Below, in pieces: positions 1-8,222 of a stretch of 42,505 nt of DNA. The DNA lies in contig NZ_JAGYVZ010000033.1 in assembly GCF_018380615.1 (NCBI RefSeq), positions 1 to 42,505 of the forward strand, read 5' to 3'. Both the position numbers and the translations under genes were made by a program. Every line of letters begins with the position of its first letter. The stretch's first letter is position 1. The DNA is from Flavobacterium psychroterrae (GTDB taxonomy: Bacteria > Bacteroidota > Bacteroidia > Flavobacteriales > Flavobacteriaceae). The notes under the pieces were generated by a model. That model made no database searches. It saw only the letters and a program-made list of their open reading frames with translations, and was not told where the DNA came from.

Positions 1-58
1 CAAAATGTTCTACTAAAAAATCAGGAAGCATAAATTTTAAAAGATCTATAGGAGTCAT
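1..58 (-). CDS. ISAon1-type transposase, N-terminal fragment at window edge
   Basis: The reverse strand starts with an ATG at 58 and reads MTPIDLLKFMLPDFLVEHF before leaving the window. From memory this matches the conserved start of the 'ISAon1 family transposase N-terminal region' proteins common in Bacteroidota. Only 19 residues are visible, so intactness cannot be judged. It faces away from everything else in the window. The bases just to its right, up to about 160, probably hold the end of this insertion sequence. Confidence 0.55.
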   Translation of the reverse strand, partial: MTPIDLLKFMLPDFLVEHF

Positions 59-120
59 ATCAAATTCTTAGATTGCAAATTTCTGATTTTATTTTGACAT
101 TCCTCCCCAGGTTTTGTTCT

Positions 121-160
121 TGATCCGTTTTTGCACCTGATCCGTTTTCGTGTTGATCCC
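121..160. repeat. Three TGATCC repeats at 16-17 bp spacing
   Basis: TGATCCGTTTT occurs at 121-131 and 138-148, and TGATCCC at 154-160. The spacing is one and a half helical turns. The repeats lie just outside the ISAon1-type transposase start, so they may be transposase-binding sites near the IS end. That role is inference. Confidence 0.35.
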
Positions 161-206
161 TGCTCTTTGATAAAACATGTGCTTTTTGAAAAGTGTGCCA
201 AAACAA

Positions 207-240
207 AAAAGCCTTTAAACACTAGTGTTTAAAGGCTTTT
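207..240 (-). terminator. Rho-independent terminator downstream of the tRNA-Ser 3' fragment
   Basis: A perfect 34-bp palindrome with arm AAAAGCCTTTAAACACT and its complement. Read on the minus strand it is followed by a T run. It sits 31 bp beyond the CCA end of the tRNA fragment at 271-294, where a tRNA terminator is expected. A second 7-bp hairpin (249-255 with 260-266) lies between the two. Confidence 0.75.
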
Positions 241-270
241 GACTTTTAAAGTTTCTTCTGAAACTTCTAC

Positions 271-294
271 TGGCGGAGAAAGAGGGATTCGAAC
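271..294 (-). pseudogene. 3' end of a tRNA-Ser gene (T-loop, acceptor arm, CCA), body missing
   Basis: The minus strand reads a T-loop TTCGAAT, the 3' half of the T-stem CCCTC, an acceptor 3' strand TTTCTCC, discriminator G and an encoded CCA. A G discriminator with this acceptor fits bacterial tRNA-Ser. On the 5' side the match stops at once: no T-stem partner, anticodon arm or matching acceptor 5' strand is found. A terminator lies downstream in the correct orientation. Such 3' fragments are typical of the far attachment site of an element integrated into a tRNA gene, or of a deletion through a tRNA. No integrase is present in the window. Confidence 0.6.
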
Positions 295-511
295 AAAACT
301 GTCACATCCCGCTCTTATACTGCATTTTAATATTTTTTTTTGTACTGCGCCACGATTCTGCCATTAGGATTTTCGTTATTTTTATAAATATTGAAACTTC
401 CATACCTATTCAAATCTTACTTAAATTATATTATAATTCATTATTGTCTCAAGTGTAAAAATACAAAATTTTTACAAATTAGTTCGAGGAAATAAATTTG
501 AAATTATTTCA
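295..511. other. Non-coding junction sequence with one AT-rich hairpin
   Basis: No gene is supported here. A hairpin with 9-bp arms (TGTAAAAAT at 454-462, ATTTTTACA at 468-476) is the only clear structure. No copy of the right-end sequence of the IS3 element is found, so its left end appears lost. On the minus strand at about 340-365 there is a weak resemblance to a tRNA-Ser D-arm, but no acceptor pairing supports it. Confidence 0.4.
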
Positions 512-758
512 ATGTCTAAAAGAAAAATTGCCTTAAGTTTTTGTAGCGAAAAGGTATCAAGTCCATATTTATAAATGGAGATCCTCTGAAAAAATATTTA
601 CTAATCCAAAACCAATTATTTCTAAAAAGACAGAAACAGATTCTTTAGAAGTCAAACAACTACGAAAAGCTCTTAAGGAAAAAGAATTAGAACTTGAGAT
701 ATTAAAAAAGGCCGTTCACATCTTTTCCAAGAGCGATGGGAAATCTACCAATTCATAG
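512..758 (+). pseudogene. IS3-family orfA, N-terminal half frameshifted
   Basis: An ATG at 512 opens a frame reading MSKRKIALSFC that soon stops. The helix-turn-helix-like continuation (KRYQVHIYKWR) and the zipper (LEVKQLRKALKEKELELEIL) lie in another frame ending at the TAG at 756-758. OrfA of this family is normally about 100 residues; here only about 80 are recognisable over two frames. A frameshift and a small deletion near 537-548 explain this. The C-terminal half still leads into the frameshift site for orfB. Confidence 0.7.
704..710 (+). promoter_or_regulatory. Slippery heptamer A-AAA-AAG for -1 frameshifting
   Basis: The orfA frame reads TTA AAA AAG GCC here, giving the classical IS3 heptamer. 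Slipping back one base enters the orfB frame, which is open from this point to 1621. This is the known route to an OrfAB transposase in the family. Confidence 0.7.
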
Positions 759-1621
759 TGAGCTATAAACATTTATATCCTATTGAAAAGATGTGCAGCG
801 TTTTAAAAGTAAGCCGAAGCAGTTATTATAGATGGTTTAGCGGCGGGCCTTCTGCTAGATCTAAAGAAAATAGTCTATTTGCAGATTTAATAAAAGAAGT
901 TTTTGATCTAAGCAGTCAAACTTATGGAAGTCCCAGAATAGCCGAACAGCTAAAAAGGAAAGGATATAAAATATCCAAAAGGAAAGTTGCTAAATTGATG
1001 CTTCTTAATGGCTGGAGAAGTAAACTTAAAAAACGCTTTAAAGTGACCACGGATTCTAATCATCGATATCCGGTGTGCAGTAATCATCTCAACAGAAATT
1101 TCACACCAAAATCACTCAATGAGGTTTGGGTGTCTGACATAACCTATATAAGAACAGCTGCCGGCTGGTTATATCTTACCACGATTATTGATTTATATGA
1201 CAGGCAGGTTATAGGATGGTCATTAAGCACACGAATGTATACCGATCAAACGATTATTCCAGCTTGGAAGATGGCAGTATCAAAAAGAGAAATAACAGAA
1301 TCTTTACTTTTTCATTCAGATAGAGGAATACAATATGCTTCGATAGAATTCAGAAAATTGATTAATAAAAATACTCTAATCACTCAAAGTATGAGTAGAA
1401 AAGCTAATTGTTGGGATAATGCTGTGGCTGAAAGTTTTTTCAAGACCCTTAAAGCAGAACTTATCTATCAGCACAAATTCACAACCATTGAAGAAGCTAA
1501 ATTAGCAGTATTTGAATATATAGAAGTATGGTATAATAGAAAACGCCTGCATTCTTCTTTGGGATATAAAACACCTAAAGAAATGGAACTAGAATTTTAT
1601 AAAATTAAAAGTGTAGCATAG
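758..1621 (+). CDS. IS3-family transposase OrfB (DDE integrase)
   Basis: The 287-residue product has an HTH_21-like N-terminal part (EKMCSVLKVSRSSYYRW) and a retroviral-type integrase core. Visible catalytic features are VSDITYI (first Asp), HSDRGIQYAS (second Asp) and NAVAESFFKTLK (Glu), followed by the family ending NRKRLHSSLGYKTP. The apparent start is a GTG overlapping the orfA stop as TAGTG. In IS3 elements the functional protein is usually made by frameshifting from orfA rather than from this start. Because orfA is broken, only a separate OrfB is likely to be made. Confidence 0.9.
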   Translation: MSYKHLYPIEKMCSVLKVSRSSYYRWFSGGPSARSKENSLFADLIKEVFDLSSQTYGSPRIAEQLKRKGYKISKRKVAKLMLLNGWRSKLKKRFKVTTDSNHRYPVCSNHLNRNFTPKSLNEVWVSDITYIRTAAGWLYLTTIIDLYDRQVIGWSLSTRMYTDQTIIPAWKMAVSKREITESLLFHSDRGIQYASIEFRKLINKNTLITQSMSRKANCWDNAVAESFFKTLKAELIYQHKFTTIEEAKLAVFEYIEVWYNRKRLHSSLGYKTPKEMELEFYKIKSVA

Positions 1622-1660
1622 GTCTTAAAAAAATTGTCCGACTTTTTGTTGCAAGTCCAA

Positions 1661-2179
1661 TTTATAGATTTAAATAATAACGGTGTATTTACGGATTCGG
1701 GAGAAGAGGTATATTCTATTTTTAGCAGTTCAACTTTGACACCTCAGATTACTATACCCGCATCAGCCTTTACTGGAAATATAAGAATGCGAATCATAGT
1801 AAGTTACAACTCAATTACATCTTCTTGCGGCACGTATACTTATGGCGAAACAGAAGATTATACACTGAATGTGTCTGGAGGAACTGCGAAATTTAAACAA
1901 AGCAACATTACAGAAGAGATAAATACTTCAATGGTAATTTACCCAAATCCTGCCGTGGATATCCTTAAAATTGATTTTGCATTAGCAGAAAAAGAAGATA
2001 TTCAAGTTGCTATTTATGATTTTAATGCTTCGCTTCTAAAAACAATCGATGCAAAGGGGAACGTGGGACAAAATAGTGTAGATGTGAACGTTTCAGATTT
2101 TAATTCGGGTCAATACTTTCTTATAATCAGAAGGGGTGAAGAAGTCGTAAAACGTTCTAAATTTATAATATCAAATTAA
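1661..2179 (+). pseudogene. C-terminal fragment of a GEVED-domain surface protein with T9SS type A sorting domain
   Basis: The frame is open from inside the IS, but protein-like sequence starts at the IS boundary: FIDLNNNGVFTDSGEEVYS, then the GEVED hallmark TYGETEDYTLNV. The end is a T9SS type A sorting domain, with YPNPAVDILKIDF followed by GQYFLIIRRGEEVVKRSKFII. Such proteins are exported by type IX secretion and anchored or released at the cell surface. The N-terminal part, signal peptide and any catalytic domain are missing, and they do not appear left of the IS. The insertion was therefore accompanied by deletion or rearrangement. Probably not expressed as a functional protein. Confidence 0.8.
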
Positions 2180-2253
2180 TTTTTTTTTTTACGTATTTGC
2201 AGGTATAAGCAATTAATGTATTTCCTATTTCTTTACTAGAAATAGTTATTTTG

Positions 2254-2287
2254 ATATTGGGAAGCTATTTTTCAGGCTTCCCAATAT
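2254..2287 (+). terminator. Terminator after the truncated surface-protein gene
   Basis: A 12-bp perfect stem (ATATTGGGAAGC with its complement) encloses a 10-base loop and is followed by TAGATTTTT. It lies 75 bp after the stop at 2179 and separates this remnant from the SusC operon. Confidence 0.75.
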
Positions 2288-2506
2288 TAGATTTTTAGAA
2301 AATTGTTTTGTTTTATTTGAATGAATTCTTAAAATTATAAAGAAAAATCATTGTAAAAACTAAAAGTGTACATAAAGTTTAATTAAAAGAGTGGTTTTTA
2401 TTTTTTAGTTCATTTTTTTTTCTACTTTTAACATCAAATAAAATCAGTTTCTTTTGATTCCAGGAAAAGCAAATACAATCACAAAAACAAAATCTCTGAC
2501 TTTAAG

Positions 2507-2700
2507 AGGTCTTCAGCCTATCTTTAATTGCTGAATTAAATTGATATTTATACACCATTCTCAAGTGTATATATCATTATTGTATTTTTTTATCTTCTCA
2601 ACCAAACCAAACCAAATGAATTTCACCAATTTATCAAACCGATGTATTGATTGCAAATCACTTTATCTAAAAGGTTTGCAGCCAATATTTAATTGTTAAA
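2507..2700 (+). repeat. Imperfect direct repeat in the susC leader
   Basis: Two related stretches, 2507-2535 and 2672-2700, share AGGT-TTGCAGCC-AT-TTTAATTG-T-AA with roughly three quarters identity, 165 bp apart. They occupy the non-coding region of about 500 bp before susC. No other gene is seen there. The repeats might be regulator-binding sites or an old duplication. No full TTG/TANNTTTG promoter was recognised. Confidence 0.3.
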
Positions 2701-2803
2701 AGTTTCCCTTCTCAGTTTACAGATTTTTATACCAAAACGCTTCATTTTCATGAATAGTTACGGTATTTCTATTGTCAATTTTATTAAATTTTAAACCAGG
2801 AAA

Positions 2804-5803
2804 ATGAAACTAAACAATAAAATAAAACTAATTGTTGTGTTGTTATCATGTATTTCAACATACGCTCAAAAAACTATAAAAGGAACGGTTATAGACAAAC
2901 AATCCAATATACCAATGGTAGGTGTCAATGTTATTGCTCCTAATTCAAAAGCAAGTACAGTTACAGATTTTGACGGAAAATTTCAACTTCAGATCGCTGA
3001 AAATAACACCTCAATAGAACTATCTTATATAGGGTATCAAACTCAAAAAGTAACTCTAGATGGAAAAGACAGTTACACTATTTTCATGACATCCGGCCAA
3101 GGTCAAAGCCTGGATGAAGTGGTGATTATTGGTTATGGAACGCAATCTAAAAAGGATGTAAGTTCGAGTATACAATCTATAAAAACCAAAGATTTGCCTC
3201 AGGGAACCTCTTCAAGTTTTGAAAACAGTCTGCAGGGGCAAACTCCAGGAGTTAATATTAGTTCATCATCTGCTACGCCAGGAAGTGCTGTAAGTGTTAA
3301 TATTCGTGGTGTTTCTTCTATTTCAGCCAGTAGTCAGCCTCTATATATAGTAGATGGAATTCCAATAGTATCTCGGAATAATTCAGCGCTGAATGCCAAT
3401 ATACAGCCTGTTAATCCCTTAGCGGATTTAAGTCCTAATGATATCGAATCTTTTACAATTTTAAAGGATGCTGCCGCTGCCGCTATATATGGATCAAGAG
3501 GGGCTAATGGCGTAATCTTGATTACCACAAAAAGAGGTAAAACGGGTGCAAGTACGGTTGATGTTAATTATTACACTTCTTTTGCTCAAATTTCGAACTA
3601 TCCAAAAATGGTTGATAGTGAAAAGTTTAAAAGTTTTTTTAACACTGCTGCTGAATTTGACGGACTAGGTTCAGATTATTTTGATTGGATTGATACTTCA
3701 AAAGGAATCAATACCAATATTTATGATGAAATTTTCAGAGTCGGTATAACACAAAATTTAGACCTTAGCGTTAAGGGAGGAAGTGAAAAAACAAGTTATT
3801 ATTTAAGCGGGAATTATTATAACCAGGAAGGAATCCAATTAGGTCAAGGCTTTAAGAGATTAAGTGCCCGTATGAATCTTGATCATACTATTAATGAAAA
3901 ATTTAAAATAGGAAACACCTTTTTTGTAACACGAAGTGATCATCAGCGAACAATTGGAGAAAACGATGAATATGGCGTTGTCATTAATGCACAAGGATGG
4001 GATCCTACCCAGCCAATTTATGATGATAAGGGGAATTATACCAACCCATTTAAATACAATACTTGGTGGCCGCTTGAGAATCCTGTTCAGATTGCCAAAG
4101 AATATAAAAATACCTCTCAATCTACACGTATGCAGGGTTCAGCATATGTTGAATGGAAAATTATTCCGGATTTAAAATTTAAGTCTGCTTTTTCATTGGA
4201 ATATTCCAACTTAGTTGAGGATTCTTACGTTCCCTCAGGCACAAATAAATCTAAAACTGGCGAAGGTATTTTTGCAACGTATCAAGAAACCAACTGGCTT
4301 TTGGAAAATACTTTAAATTACAATAAACAATTTGGCGAAAAGCATAATTTCGGCGCCATTTTAGGTTGGACAATACAAGAAAATGAAACTCGTTTTTCAG
4401 ACCAGTCTGGTGTAGGATACGCTACCAACACAACCTCTAGTATTTCGGCAGCAAGTACCATAATTGCGAGTACTTCGGGCAGAAATCAATTCGGTTTGCA
4501 GTCTTTTTTCGGGAGAGCAAATTATGTTTATGATGAAAAATACATAGCATCATTTACGGTGAGAGCTGATGGTTCTTCCCGTTTTGGAGAGAACAATCAA
4601 TACGGTTATTTTCCTTCAGGATCATTGGCATGGAGAATCAATAAAGAGAAATTCTTTAAAATTGAAAGCATTTCCGATTTTAAAATCAGGGCCAGTTACG
4701 GACTTACAGGAAATCAGGAAATTGGTTCAAACTGGAGAGGAACTTATACTTTGAATGCTAATTATAACGGAGTTCCCGGAATAGCGCCTAATCGATTAGA
4801 AAATCCGGACTTAGGTTGGGAAAAAACAAAACAGCTCGATATTGGTTTAGATTTAGGACTTTTTAAAAACCGAATCAATTTGACGGCAGATTATTTCAAC
4901 AAACAAACAGATGATCTTTTATTGCAGGCTAAAGTTTCGGGGCTTACAGGTTTTAATTCCGTTTATCAAAATGTTGGAGCTATAGAAAATAAAGGATTCG
5001 AATTTGGAATTAATGCTGCTGTCTTTGATGGAAATTTTAAATGGAATACAGGAGTAAATTTAACATTGCTTGATAACAAGATCAAAAGATTAATCAATGA
5101 TGGAGAAGAAGTAGGGAGAAATCATATTCTTAAAGAAGGACAAGAGGTGAGTACTTTGTATTTAATTAAATTTTTGGGCGTGGATCCACAAACAGGAGAT
5201 GCAAAATTTGATGACGTGAATAAGGATGGGATTATTGATTTTTCTGACAGACAGATTGTTGGCGGTGCATTGCCAACCTATTTTGGTGGGTGGAGCAATA
5301 ATTTTACATACAAAGGATTTACCTTAACGGCAAACTTCGTATTCTCTGGAGGAAATAAAATATTCAACCAAAGCCGCCATGTTTATGATAATTATGGTTA
5401 TACAAAAAGCGGGATTCCTTATTCTAATATAAGCGAGAGAGTATATGATAATTATTGGAAAACGCCAGGCCAAATTACTGACGTACCAAGACCTTCTACA
5501 AAGGACGGGCAAATGCAGCGTTTTAGCACGCAGTTTTTGGAAGACGGGGATTACATTAGATTGAAAACTTTAAGTCTTGCTTATAAACTGCCTTCTAATG
5601 TCATTCGTAAAATAGGTTTGACTAACCTTTCTCTTTACATACAAGCCCAAAATATATTCACTATAACAGATTATTTAGGTTTTGACCCCGAGGTTTCGAC
5701 AAATACCGCAAGTCAGCAAGATTTAAATAGCATGCAAGGGGAAGATTTTGGAACTTTAGGCCAGGCGCGCACCGTTACCTTAGGATTAAGTACAACATTT
5801 TAA
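2804..5803 (+). CDS. SusC/RagA-family TonB-linked outer membrane transporter
   Basis: A 999-residue protein in SusC order. It has a signal peptide at 1-21 ending TYA, a carboxypeptidase-regulatory-like domain at about 22-95 (KGTVIDKQSNIPMVGVNV...DFDGKFQL), a short linker with DEVVIIGYGTQSKKD, a plug with DGIPI and AAAIYGSRGANGVILITTK, then a 22-strand-type barrel ending in an aromatic LSTTF. It would import a polymer fragment through the outer membrane using TonB energy, with the SusD partner as lid. The substrate cannot be read from SusC itself. The downstream genes point to arginine/aspartate peptides, probably from cyanophycin. It is 11 bp from susD and clearly co-transcribed. Confidence 0.95.
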   Translation: MKLNNKIKLIVVLLSCISTYAQKTIKGTVIDKQSNIPMVGVNVIAPNSKASTVTDFDGKFQLQIAENNTSIELSYIGYQTQKVTLDGKDSYTIFMTSGQGQSLDEVVIIGYGTQSKKDVSSSIQSIKTKDLPQGTSSSFENSLQGQTPGVNISSSSATPGSAVSVNIRGVSSISASSQPLYIVDGIPIVSRNNSALNANIQPVNPLADLSPNDIESFTILKDAAAAAIYGSRGANGVILITTKRGKTGASTVDVNYYTSFAQISNYPKMVDSEKFKSFFNTAAEFDGLGSDYFDWIDTSKGINTNIYDEIFRVGITQNLDLSVKGGSEKTSYYLSGNYYNQEGIQLGQGFKRLSARMNLDHTINEKFKIGNTFFVTRSDHQRTIGENDEYGVVINAQGWDPTQPIYDDKGNYTNPFKYNTWWPLENPVQIAKEYKNTSQSTRMQGSAYVEWKIIPDLKFKSAFSLEYSNLVEDSYVPSGTNKSKTGEGIFATYQETNWLLENTLNYNKQFGEKHNFGAILGWTIQENETRFSDQSGVGYATNTTSSISAASTIIASTSGRNQFGLQSFFGRANYVYDEKYIASFTVRADGSSRFGENNQYGYFPSGSLAWRINKEKFFKIESISDFKIRASYGLTGNQEIGSNWRGTYTLNANYNGVPGIAPNRLENPDLGWEKTKQLDIGLDLGLFKNRINLTADYFNKQTDDLLLQAKVSGLTGFNSVYQNVGAIENKGFEFGINAAVFDGNFKWNTGVNLTLLDNKIKRLINDGEEVGRNHILKEGQEVSTLYLIKFLGVDPQTGDAKFDDVNKDGIIDFSDRQIVGGALPTYFGGWSNNFTYKGFTLTANFVFSGGNKIFNQSRHVYDNYGYTKSGIPYSNISERVYDNYWKTPGQITDVPRPSTKDGQMQRFSTQFLEDGDYIRLKTLSLAYKLPSNVIRKIGLTNLSLYIQAQNIFTITDYLGFDPEVSTNTASQQDLNSMQGEDFGTLGQARTVTLGLSTTF

Positions 5804-5814
5804 AATTTAAAATT

Positions 5815-7164
5815 ATGAAAATTCAAAAGATATATTTATTCTTGTCTATGTTGCTTGCCTTTACAGTTTTAGGATGTGACGATGTATTAGACACTAAACT
5901 AGATGATGAAATTCCGGCGGCAACGGCAATAACGGATAATATTTCATTAAAGGCCGCTGCTGTCGGACTATATGATGTGATGCAAAGTGGCACTTACTAC
6001 GGTGGTGAGTTCATATTGGCTCAGGAATTAACAGGCGGCAATGCTAATGCGACAGGCTTTCAGGAACGTTTTAGGCAGTTGGACAATGCTATTGTTCCGC
6101 CATCTAATGCTTATATTCAAAGCAATTGGGTAAATGTCTATTCGCTTGTTAATGCCAGTAATTTAATTTTGCTAAAAATGGAGGAACTTCAGCTTCAAGA
6201 TGATAATTCCGAAGGAACTGCGCTTTTTTGTCGAGCATTGGGGCATTTTGATGCTTTGCGTCAATTTGGACAGTTTACGGATCCGAACTCAAAATATGGT
6301 ATCCCGGTTTCAACTAAATATTTAGATGCAAAATCGGCTACTGAAGTTTCCAGGTCCACTGTTGCTGAATCTTATCAGCAGATTATTTCAGATTTAAAGG
6401 GAGCAATCGCAATTTTAAAATATGACACTACTAGATTTTTCATTACAAAAGCGGCAGCAGAAGCTTTGCTTGCAAGGGTTTATTTATATCAGGGCGATTA
6501 TGATAACGCTATAGTATATGCCAGTAAGGTAATTAGCAATACAACATATAAATTAAATACAAAATTTAATGATATTTATGATGTTGAAGGTTCAGCTGAA
6601 GCGATATTGGAATTACAGTTTTTAGGTATTGATGGTAATAGTTTAACGGAGTATTTATCCGTTTCCCCTCCAGAGGTTTCTGCTGACTACACTAGTTTTT
6701 TTAAAGCCATGGATGGGGACAACGACCCAAGAAGCTATAAATATTATGATTCAGGAAAAGAAGTTTATTGCGATAAGTATGGAACCCGTGACAGCGAAAT
6801 AGATGGAAACGCAATTATTATCAAACTTTCAGAAATCTATCTAATTCGTGCAGAGGCATTGGCAAAGAAGAATCCTCAAAATTTAACTTTGGCTTTGGCT
6901 GATTTAAATGTGGTGCGTCAAAGAGCTTTACCTGCTAAACCTTATATTTTGTCAGATGTTCCAAATCTAGATGCTTTTATTAATGTTCTGATTGAGGAAA
7001 ATAAAAGGGAATTAGGCTTTGAAGGACATCAGTGGTTTACCATGGTTCGATTAGGAAAGGCATCCTCAATTTTAAATATTCCTGCTTTTAGAACAACCTA
7101 TCCGATACCACAAAATGAAATTACGATTGCGCGTGGCAAATTAGAACAAAATCCAGGATATTAA
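5815..7164 (+). CDS. SusD/RagB-family surface lipoprotein (substrate-binding lid)
   Basis: The 449-residue product has a lipoprotein signal with LGC (Cys21), followed by acidic residues DDVLDTKLDDE that resemble the surface-export signal of Bacteroidota lipoproteins. Helical SusD repeats are visible, including ALGHFDALRQFGQ, AEALLARVYLYQGDYDNAI and the C-terminal KLSEIYLIRAEALAK, FINVLIEENKRELGFEGHQWFTMVRLG and YPIPQNEI. It is somewhat shorter than the usual 500 or so. It forms the outer-membrane import complex with the upstream SusC. The function call is firm; the ligand is inferred from context. Confidence 0.93.
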   Translation: MKIQKIYLFLSMLLAFTVLGCDDVLDTKLDDEIPAATAITDNISLKAAAVGLYDVMQSGTYYGGEFILAQELTGGNANATGFQERFRQLDNAIVPPSNAYIQSNWVNVYSLVNASNLILLKMEELQLQDDNSEGTALFCRALGHFDALRQFGQFTDPNSKYGIPVSTKYLDAKSATEVSRSTVAESYQQIISDLKGAIAILKYDTTRFFITKAAAEALLARVYLYQGDYDNAIVYASKVISNTTYKLNTKFNDIYDVEGSAEAILELQFLGIDGNSLTEYLSVSPPEVSADYTSFFKAMDGDNDPRSYKYYDSGKEVYCDKYGTRDSEIDGNAIIIKLSEIYLIRAEALAKKNPQNLTLALADLNVVRQRALPAKPYILSDVPNLDAFINVLIEENKRELGFEGHQWFTMVRLGKASSILNIPAFRTTYPIPQNEITIARGKLEQNPGY

Positions 7165-7179
7165 AAATTCCCATATGAA

Positions 7180-7233
7180 ACTGCTAATGCGGAATTCATC
7201 ATAAAAATCGTATTTCGCTTAGCAGTCTTTTTT
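7180..7233 (+). terminator. Terminator-like hairpin between susD and the enzyme genes
   Basis: ACTGCTAA (7180-7187) pairs with TTAGCAGT (7219-7226), extended inward by GCG/CGC, and is followed by CTTTTTT. It lies 16 bp after the susD stop. All downstream genes run in the same direction with short gaps, so it may act as a partial terminator keeping SusC/SusD mRNA more abundant than the enzyme mRNA. No clear new promoter is seen before 7260. Confidence 0.65.
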
Positions 7234-7259
7234 AAAATTCGAAAAAAAAGAAAAAAGAA

Positions 7260-8213
7260 ATGACAAACAAAATACCCTTTGCACTTTGTATACATGGAGG
7301 TGCGGGTGTAATAACTCCCGAGAATCTATCACAAACAGATAAAAAAAAGATAAAAGAGGACTTAATGCTTGCTCTTACTGCAGGAGAAGCAGTTTTAGCA
7401 GAAGGCGGTAATGCCGTTGATGCCGTTACAGCTGCAGTTGTAGTTTTAGAGAACAGTATTCATTTTAATGCCGGAAAGGGAGCCGTTTATTCCCGGAAAG
7501 GTAAACATTTGCTGGAAGCATCAATAATGGATGGTGCTACTTTAGAGGCCGGAGCAGTAGCGAACAGTATGAAAATTAAAAACCCTGTTGTATTTGCCAA
7601 AAGTTTATTAGAAAATAAAGACCTTATAATGATATCGGGTGAAGCTGCTGATAATTTGGCACAGCAAACTAATCATGAACTAGTGGAAAACGATTACTTT
7701 GACACTGATTTTAGAAAAGAACAATTTCTGGAGGCGAAAAAAATTTCTGAAACAGCAAGTTTTCTTGATCATACCAATTTAAAGATGGGAACTGTTGGCG
7801 CTGTTGCTATTGACAGAAAAGGCAATATAGCGGCTGCTACTTCAACTGGAGGTATGACCAATAAATTGGATGGACGTATTGGTGATTCTGCAATTATTGG
7901 AGCTGGTACTTATGCCAATAATAAGACTTGTGGCGTATCCTGTACAGGTGTTGGAGAATATTTTATCAGAGCCACAGTCGCTTCAATGGTTTCAAATTTA
8001 ATGGAATTTGGGAACATGTCTCTCGAGCAGGCAACTGAAACAACGATAAAAGGCCATTTGACACAGCTAGGAGGAGAAGGAGGACTTATAGCAATTGATA
8101 AGGATGGAAATATTAATTTTTCTTATAACTCTGAGGGAATGTACCGGGGTTATGTTAGTGAGAAAAATAGTGAGAAGAAAGTTTTTATTTGGGATCTGGA
8201 AGAAAAAAATTAA
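7260..8213 (+). CDS. Isoaspartyl peptidase / plant-type L-asparaginase (Ntn hydrolase)
   Basis: A 317-residue member of the plant-type asparaginase family, which hydrolyses beta-aspartyl dipeptides. HGGAG is at 12-16. The autoprocessing nucleophile is Thr178 in MGTVGAVAIDRKGN, and STGGMTNKLDGRIGDSAIIGAGTYA (195-219) forms the substrate loop with the family Arg and Asp. The precursor would self-cleave before Thr178 into alpha and beta subunits. No signal peptide is present, so it is probably cytoplasmic. Next to two cyanophycinase-family genes its likely substrate is beta-Asp-Arg, giving aspartate and arginine. It leads a tightly packed enzyme operon with gaps of 4-72 bp. Confidence 0.92.
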   Translation: MTNKIPFALCIHGGAGVITPENLSQTDKKKIKEDLMLALTAGEAVLAEGGNAVDAVTAAVVVLENSIHFNAGKGAVYSRKGKHLLEASIMDGATLEAGAVANSMKIKNPVVFAKSLLENKDLIMISGEAADNLAQQTNHELVENDYFDTDFRKEQFLEAKKISETASFLDHTNLKMGTVGAVAIDRKGNIAAATSTGGMTNKLDGRIGDSAIIGAGTYANNKTCGVSCTGVGEYFIRATVASMVSNLMEFGNMSLEQATETTIKGHLTQLGGEGGLIAIDKDGNINFSYNSEGMYRGYVSEKNSEKKVFIWDLEEKN

Positions 8214-8222
8214 TATCAAAGA

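Larger units (their letters stand above)
512..1659 (+). mobile_element. IS3-family insertion sequence, left end and orfA decayed
   Basis: The element has the IS3 plan: a short orfA ending in a leucine-zipper segment, a slippery A6G, and a DDE orfB in the -1 frame. The right end is probably at about 1659, where the sequence ends TTGCAAGTCCA; inverted, this gives the TGGACTTGCAA start seen on related flavobacterial elements (recalled, not searched). No matching left inverted repeat is visible. To the right the host reading frame of a surface protein begins immediately. The element is probably non-autonomous or dead, although orfB is intact. Confidence 0.75.

Noticed and set aside
295..366. Possible full tRNA-Ser body continuing from the 3' fragment
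   Set aside because: A D-arm-like stretch is present on the minus strand, but no acceptor 5' strand pairs with TTTCTCC and no anticodon stem forms.
2804..7164. Ordinary polysaccharide utilisation locus
   Set aside because: No glycoside hydrolase, lyase or sulfatase is in the operon; all enzymes point to aspartyl-arginine peptides.
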